Shown piece by piece: positions 60,910 to 64,000 of a stretch of DNA of 64,000 nt. The DNA is from Gemmatales bacterium (lineage in GTDB: Bacteria; Planctomycetota; Planctomycetia; Gemmatales; Gemmataceae). Made by a program: the position numbers and the translations under genes. Where the stretch lies: assembly GCA_026004675.1 (NCBI GenBank), contig BPJP01000005.1, positions 310,001-374,000 on the forward strand, given 5' to 3'. The notes under the pieces were generated by a model, which saw only the letters and a list, made by a program, of their open reading frames with translations, did no database searches and was not told the DNA's origin. The first letter of the stretch is position 1, and each line of letters opens with the position of its first letter.

Positions 60910-62250
60910 ATGTTAACCCTCCACGGTAAAGCGACTCGTTTTTGCGACGGCATCTCGCGCCGAAGCTTTTTGCAGATCGGTGCCCTTGGAATGAGCGGCA
61001 TCGGCCTTAATCTCGCCGACATTTTCCGCGCTGAAGCCCAAGCGCAGACGCACTCGAGAGAACGTGCCGTCATCAACATCTTTCTCGGCGGCGGACCTCC
61101 GCATCAGGATATGTGGGAAATCAAGACGGAAGCACCGAGCGACGTTCGCGGCGAATTCAAGCCTATCAATACGAACGTTCCCGGCATCCAAATCTGCGAA
61201 GTTTTTCCACGGCTGGCGCGGATCATGGACAAATGCGTGGTGATTCGCTCGGTGGTTGGTGCCAGTGGTCGCCACGATGCTCTGCAATGCACCACTGGTT
61301 GGAAGCTCCAGGACATGCAGAACCTCGGAGGCCGTCCCAGCCTCGGTTCGGTTCTCGCCAAGATCAAGGGACCGGTCGATCCGTCGGTGCCTCCTTTCGT
61401 CGGACTGGCTCAGCGCACGCAACACCTGCCATGGTCCGATCCTGGGCGACCGGGGTTCTTGGGGCCGGCTTACAAGGCTTTCCGCCCTGATGGTCAAGGG
61501 CTTGCCAACATGAAGTTGAAATTGCCTTTGGAGCAATTGCAAAATCGCAAAGCCTTGATGGAAAGCTTCGACGGTTTGAGGCGCGAGATCGACGCCAACG
61601 GCGACGTCATCGCTATGGATGCCGCTACGAAACAGGCACTGAATGTGCTCACCTCCAGCCGATTGCTGGAAGCGCTCGACATAAGCCGGGAACCGGAAAA
61701 GGTACGTGCCCGCTATGGCGACGGCAAACCATACCAATACCAATACGACGGCGCGCCGACCGCAAACGAACACTTGCTGCTGGCCAGGCGTCTGGTCGAA
61801 GCAGGCGTTCGCTGTGTCACTCTGTCGTATGGCCGATGGGACAGCCATGGCAAGAATTTCGATCTCGTGCGCGACCATGGGTCGAAACTCGATCAGGCGC
61901 TCAGCGCCTTGATCGAAGACCTGGACGTTCGGGGGATGCTCAACGATGTTACGGTGATCGCATGGGGCGAATTCGGACGAACGCCCCGAATCAACAAGAA
62001 TGCGGGACGCGATCATTGGCCGCGCGTCAGTTGTGCTTTCCTCGCCGGCGGTGGCATGAGAACGGGACAAGCCATCGGTGCGACCAACAGGCTTGGTGAA
62101 TATGCCGTAAGCCGGCCCGTGCATTTTCAGGAGATTTTCGCGACACTCTATCACAACCTCGGTATCAATCCTGAGACGACCACGGTCACGGATCCCACCG
62201 GTCGGCCTCAGCATCTTGTGGAAATGCCCGTGATTCGCGAGCTTGTCTAA
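60910..62250 (+). CDS. DUF1501 family, Tat-exported protein
   Basis: From ATG 60910 the product is 446 residues. The N-terminus has a twin-arginine signal (SRRSFLQIGALGMSGIGLNLADIF), so it is exported folded. The rest is the DUF1501 fold, a sulfatase/alkaline-phosphatase relative: INIFLGGGPPHQDMWEIK, VIRSVVGASGRHDALQCTTG, SYGRWDSHGKNFDLVRDHGSKLDQALSALIEDL and VIAWGEFGRTPRINKNAGRDHWP. DUF1501 proteins are very numerous in planctomycetes, often paired with DUF1549/DUF1553 cytochromes; no such partner is adjacent. Function is unknown; an enzyme acting on sulfated or phosphorylated sugars is possible. Confidence 0.92.
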   Translation: MLTLHGKATRFCDGISRRSFLQIGALGMSGIGLNLADIFRAEAQAQTHSRERAVINIFLGGGPPHQDMWEIKTEAPSDVRGEFKPINTNVPGIQICEVFPRLARIMDKCVVIRSVVGASGRHDALQCTTGWKLQDMQNLGGRPSLGSVLAKIKGPVDPSVPPFVGLAQRTQHLPWSDPGRPGFLGPAYKAFRPDGQGLANMKLKLPLEQLQNRKALMESFDGLRREIDANGDVIAMDAATKQALNVLTSSRLLEALDISREPEKVRARYGDGKPYQYQYDGAPTANEHLLLARRLVEAGVRCVTLSYGRWDSHGKNFDLVRDHGSKLDQALSALIEDLDVRGMLNDVTVIAWGEFGRTPRINKNAGRDHWPRVSCAFLAGGGMRTGQAIGATNRLGEYAVSRPVHFQEIFATLYHNLGINPETTTVTDPTGRPQHLVEMPVIRELV

Positions 62251-62585
62251 CAACGACGTTTTCGCCTGCCATCTAAAGCCGTTGCTCTGTGGGCAACGGC
62301 TTTTGCTTTGACGGATTCTTCCTCGCCTCCGCCGATTGCCGGCAGGATGTGGATTTCGCTATCTTCTTCAACCGGCTGTAACAGGCCAAGAGGGGCTAAA
62401 TCTTCGTCCACGGCGATGGTCAAGCCTGGCCGAAGTTCTCCCGCTGCACAAATCCGATCCTTTATGCCCGGATAGCATTGATCCAAAGAATCAAGGACGG
62501 CTCCGACCGTCCGGCCGGACGCCCGCACGGTTTCTTGGCCTGAGGTCAGATCACGCAACTGGGAAGGAATCCACACGATGGCCAT
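62247..62585 (-). CDS. ThiS/MoaD-like sulfur carrier with C-terminal extension
   Basis: From ATG 62585, with AGGAG five bases upstream, this is a 112-residue ubiquitin-fold protein: IVWIPSQLRDLTSGQETVRASGRTVGAVLDSLDQCYPGIKDRI, then ELRPGLTIAVDEDLAPLGLLQPVEEDSEIHILPAIGGG. The GG normally ends the protein and is adenylated and thiocarboxylated; here about 22 more basic residues follow (EEESVKAKAV...RRKRRC). Either a protease trims the tail, as known for some relatives, or the protein is not a carrier in this form. It overlaps a terminator hairpin and converges on the DUF1501 gene. Its roles could be molybdopterin, thiazole or cysteine synthesis. Confidence 0.8.
   Translation of the reverse strand: MAIVWIPSQLRDLTSGQETVRASGRTVGAVLDSLDQCYPGIKDRICAAGELRPGLTIAVDEDLAPLGLLQPVEEDSEIHILPAIGGGEEESVKAKAVAHRATALDGRRKRRC
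62275..62303 (+). terminator. Terminator-like hairpin after the DUF1501 gene
   Basis: AAAGCCGTTGC (62275-62285) pairs perfectly over 11 bases with GCAACGGCTTT (62293-62303), loop TCTGTGG, with a further T at 62304. It sits 25 bases after the DUF1501 stop and reads as a Rho-independent terminator on the plus strand. On the minus strand it falls inside the extended tail of the ThiS/MoaD-like gene. Confidence 0.7.
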
Positions 62586-62883
62586 AACAGCTCCTTGGCT
62601 TGGCGACGCTGGCACGTTTGGGACGGATTTTCGAACTTCGACAGGGTCGATTCGATTGCTCTTGACTCGCCCCAGGCTGCTGGTTATGAGCCTGCTCTCT
62701 TGAATTCGGAGCCACAGCGAGGAGTTGCTACTACTCTTTTGTTCTTTGAATAGTGCGGACTCTGCTGCGTGCTGGATTTTGCGGGAAACCAGCACTGCCC
62801 ACCCTCCTGGGTAGAGGCAAACAAACTTGCTGGGCCAAGTGGTTTCTGGGTCGGCCACTCCAGTGAGCGCTTCGCAGTAGAGT
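62586..62883. other. Intergenic region, no gene seen
   Basis: About 300 bases upstream of the ThiS/MoaD-like gene on the minus strand and downstream of the two-helix membrane gene. I found no supported coding sequence, RNA or repeat. Confidence 0.5.
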
Positions 62884-63288
62884 TCATGGCGGACCGGGGG
62901 TCGGGCTTGGCCCGGCCTCCGGGGATATACCTTCGGCGGGCTTCGGCCCGCCGTCTTTGTTGGTCCCAGTATTTCCCACCGCACTCTCCTGTTCCTCTGC
63001 TGCTGACGCGTCGGGGCGTTCGAGCAATCGGCGGAACTGCCGTTGGATTTCCAAGTAACGTTCGGGGTGTTCGCGAATCAAGTAAAGCATGAGCAGATAT
63101 TGCCAGCTGATGCGCAACATGGCAAGGATCACGAATAGAGCGAGGCCGAAACCGACCGCGAGCAACACCCACCCCAGGATAGCTCGATAGTCGTCAGCCG
63201 GCGTAAGAGCGTAACCTAACAGCCCGATGCTGCAACCCACAACGGAAACGAGGGTTCCGGCCAACAGGAAATGTCCGAATTTCGCCAT
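62884..63288 (-). CDS. Small two-helix membrane protein
   Basis: A 134-residue protein with two transmembrane helices (about 8-28 and 37-58), a short cytoplasmic-type helix (YLIREHPERYLEIQRQFRRLLERP) and a low-complexity Pro/Gly/Glu tail. It starts at ATG 63288, four bases after the stop of the TolQ/ExbB-type gene, so the two are almost certainly co-transcribed. It could be an accessory part of that channel, but I know no such family. A GC-rich UUCG hairpin lies inside its C-terminal coding part. Confidence 0.6.
   Translation of the reverse strand: MAKFGHFLLAGTLVSVVGCSIGLLGYALTPADDYRAILGWVLLAVGFGLALFVILAMLRISWQYLLMLYLIREHPERYLEIQRQFRRLLERPDASAAEEQESAVGNTGTNKDGGPKPAEGISPEAGPSPTPGPP
62935..62952 (+). 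other. GC-rich hairpin with TTCG tetraloop
   Basis: GGCGGGC (62935-62941), TTCG loop, GCCCGCC (62946-62952): a perfect 7-bp stem with the very stable tetraloop in the plus-strand sense. It falls within the C-terminal codons of the small membrane protein on the other strand. It might stop plus-strand antisense transcription; it may also be chance in coding DNA. Confidence 0.35.
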
Positions 63289-63292
63289 GTAT

Positions 63293-63958
63293 TCAACTCG
63301 AACTAGCCGGCGCTCGCGGAACAGGTTTTGCCGACGGGCGTGTGGACTGGATCAGCAGTAACAGTTTTTGCGCTGCACTCTTCATGCGAACTTCAAACTT
63401 AGCGATCCAGGCCTTGAACAGCACGTGGGCAAAAACCAGTGGGATGGCGGTAATCAATCCTAACGCCGTGGCGAAAAGAGCCAGACCGATTGCACTGGCG
63501 TGGCCGGCGACATTTCCCGAGCCAGCGGCCTGCCCGATCTTGTTGAACGTGTTGATCATGCTGATGACGGTTCCCAAAAGCCCGACCATCGTGGCGATCT
63601 TGGCGATGGCTAAGATCGGTGCCAGCAAGAAGTTGAGATCCGGCAGAATTTCCAATTCGACGGCGTTGGCCATCGCCCGGCGCATCGCGGCTAGCCCTTG
63701 GCGGGCGTTTTCCAAACCGGCAACATACAGCCGCCGAGGTATCATATCGGTTCGCGACCGGCAGAATTTCAAAGCTCCTTCGATTCCCTCTTTTTCGAGC
63801 CTCCGCTGGAACTCCGGCAAAAACTCGTCCATGTTCGTTGACGCGTTGATGTTCAACAAAATGCGCCAGATCACCATGGTGATGGCCGCCAGCGACATGC
63901 AGAACATCGGGATCGCGAAGTACCAGTCATGAGTGACAAAATTCCAGAACGCGGACAT
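63293..63958 (-). CDS. MotA/TolQ/ExbB proton-channel family protein
   Basis: The 221-residue protein has an N-terminal transmembrane helix (about 12-33), a cytoplasmic region and two further helices at about 107-135 and 155-180. The family signature is in ILPDLNFLLAPILAIAKIATMVGLLGTVISMINTFNKIGQ and ASAIGLALFATALGLITAIPLVFAHVLF. Such proteins form a pentamer around an ExbD/TolR-type dimer and use proton flow to energise an envelope task. The ExbD/TolR partner is not visible; it may lie outside the window. It is followed by the small two-helix membrane gene. Confidence 0.9.
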   Translation of the reverse strand: MSAFWNFVTHDWYFAIPMFCMSLAAITMVIWRILLNINASTNMDEFLPEFQRRLEKEGIEGALKFCRSRTDMIPRRLYVAGLENARQGLAAMRRAMANAVELEILPDLNFLLAPILAIAKIATMVGLLGTVISMINTFNKIGQAAGSGNVAGHASAIGLALFATALGLITAIPLVFAHVLFKAWIAKFEVRMKSAAQKLLLLIQSTRPSAKPVPRAPASSS

Positions 63959-64000
63959 TCGTGAATTTCCTACACTGCGCGCACTTGAGGGACCAACATT

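Noticed and set aside
60913..62253. 446-codon minus-strand open frame opposite the DUF1501 gene
   Set aside because: The DUF1501 protein on the plus strand has a Tat signal and all family motifs; the antisense product has none.

Overview
The window looks like a chromosomal segment of a planctomycete, most likely from the Gemmata side of the phylum. This is inferred from gene content: a DUF1501 protein with a twin-arginine signal, a Pirellula/Verrucomicrobium-type haem-binding beta-propeller protein, a PA14 multihaem cytochrome, a type I sulfatase, a Ser/Thr kinase with a C-terminal membrane anchor, HEAT-repeat lipoproteins and a chlamydial/plant-type FabI. Genes are moderately GC-rich, often start with GTG and commonly have GGAGG-type ribosome binding sites. 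I saw no rRNA, tRNA, CRISPR array or insertion sequence.

Layout. 1-1.75 kb: end of a membrane/DUF58 cluster. 2.0-3.3 kb: a protoglobin and a MarR regulator with a Cys-rich tail. 3.3-6.9 kb: secreted lyase-like, Kelch-like and DsbD-N-like proteins. 7.0-11.9 kb: SDR reductase, MacA-like adaptor, MacB-like permease, sulfatase. 12-18.7 kb (minus): HEAT lipoprotein, FabI, two PIG-L deacetylases (one BshB1-like), a NodU-type carbamoyltransferase, an acetamidase-family protein. 18.9-26.3 kb: TPR-like protein, RluD-type pseudouridine synthase, zinc-ribbon protein, TolC-like protein, hydrolase, NfeD-like protein, kinase. 26.3-32.5 kb: a frameshifted haem-binding protein, an anti-sigma/FecR-like protein and the key gene, an EF-hand/iodothyronine-deiodinase-like selenoprotein. 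32.6-38.5 kb: CrtI-like oxidoreductase, hybrid histidine kinase, gamma-glutamyltransferase, SMR transporter. 38.5-47.4 kb: frameshifted PA14-multihaem-propeller gene, ispD, a coiled-coil protein, a cyclic-nucleotide-binding ferredoxin fusion, an HTH protein. 47.5-51.4 kb: frameshifted MacB-like permease, GH15 gene broken by three frameshifts, an exported methyltransferase. 51.8-64 kb: membrane pyrophosphatase, G8-domain protein, Gfo/Idh/MocA oxidoreductase, MFS transporter, UbiD-family decarboxylase, DUF1501 protein, ThiS/MoaD-like protein and a TolQ/ExbB-type channel.

The most striking observation is at 31597-32454. A gene is interrupted by a single in-frame TGA exactly where iodothyronine deiodinases carry selenocysteine (the T-U-P-P-F motif). 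The frame stays open for 130 further codons that match the deiodinase fold, and a perfect hairpin with a G in its apical loop sits at the spacing expected of a bacterial SECIS element. The product is predicted to be exported and has two EF-hand loops before the redox domain. Other notable items are an 18-bp palindromic repeat family in two distant intergenic clusters, a cyclic-nucleotide-binding/four-cluster ferredoxin fusion, the protoglobin-MarR pair, and six frameshifts concentrated between 28 and 50 kb, several at short homopolymers, which may be assembly errors or real decay.
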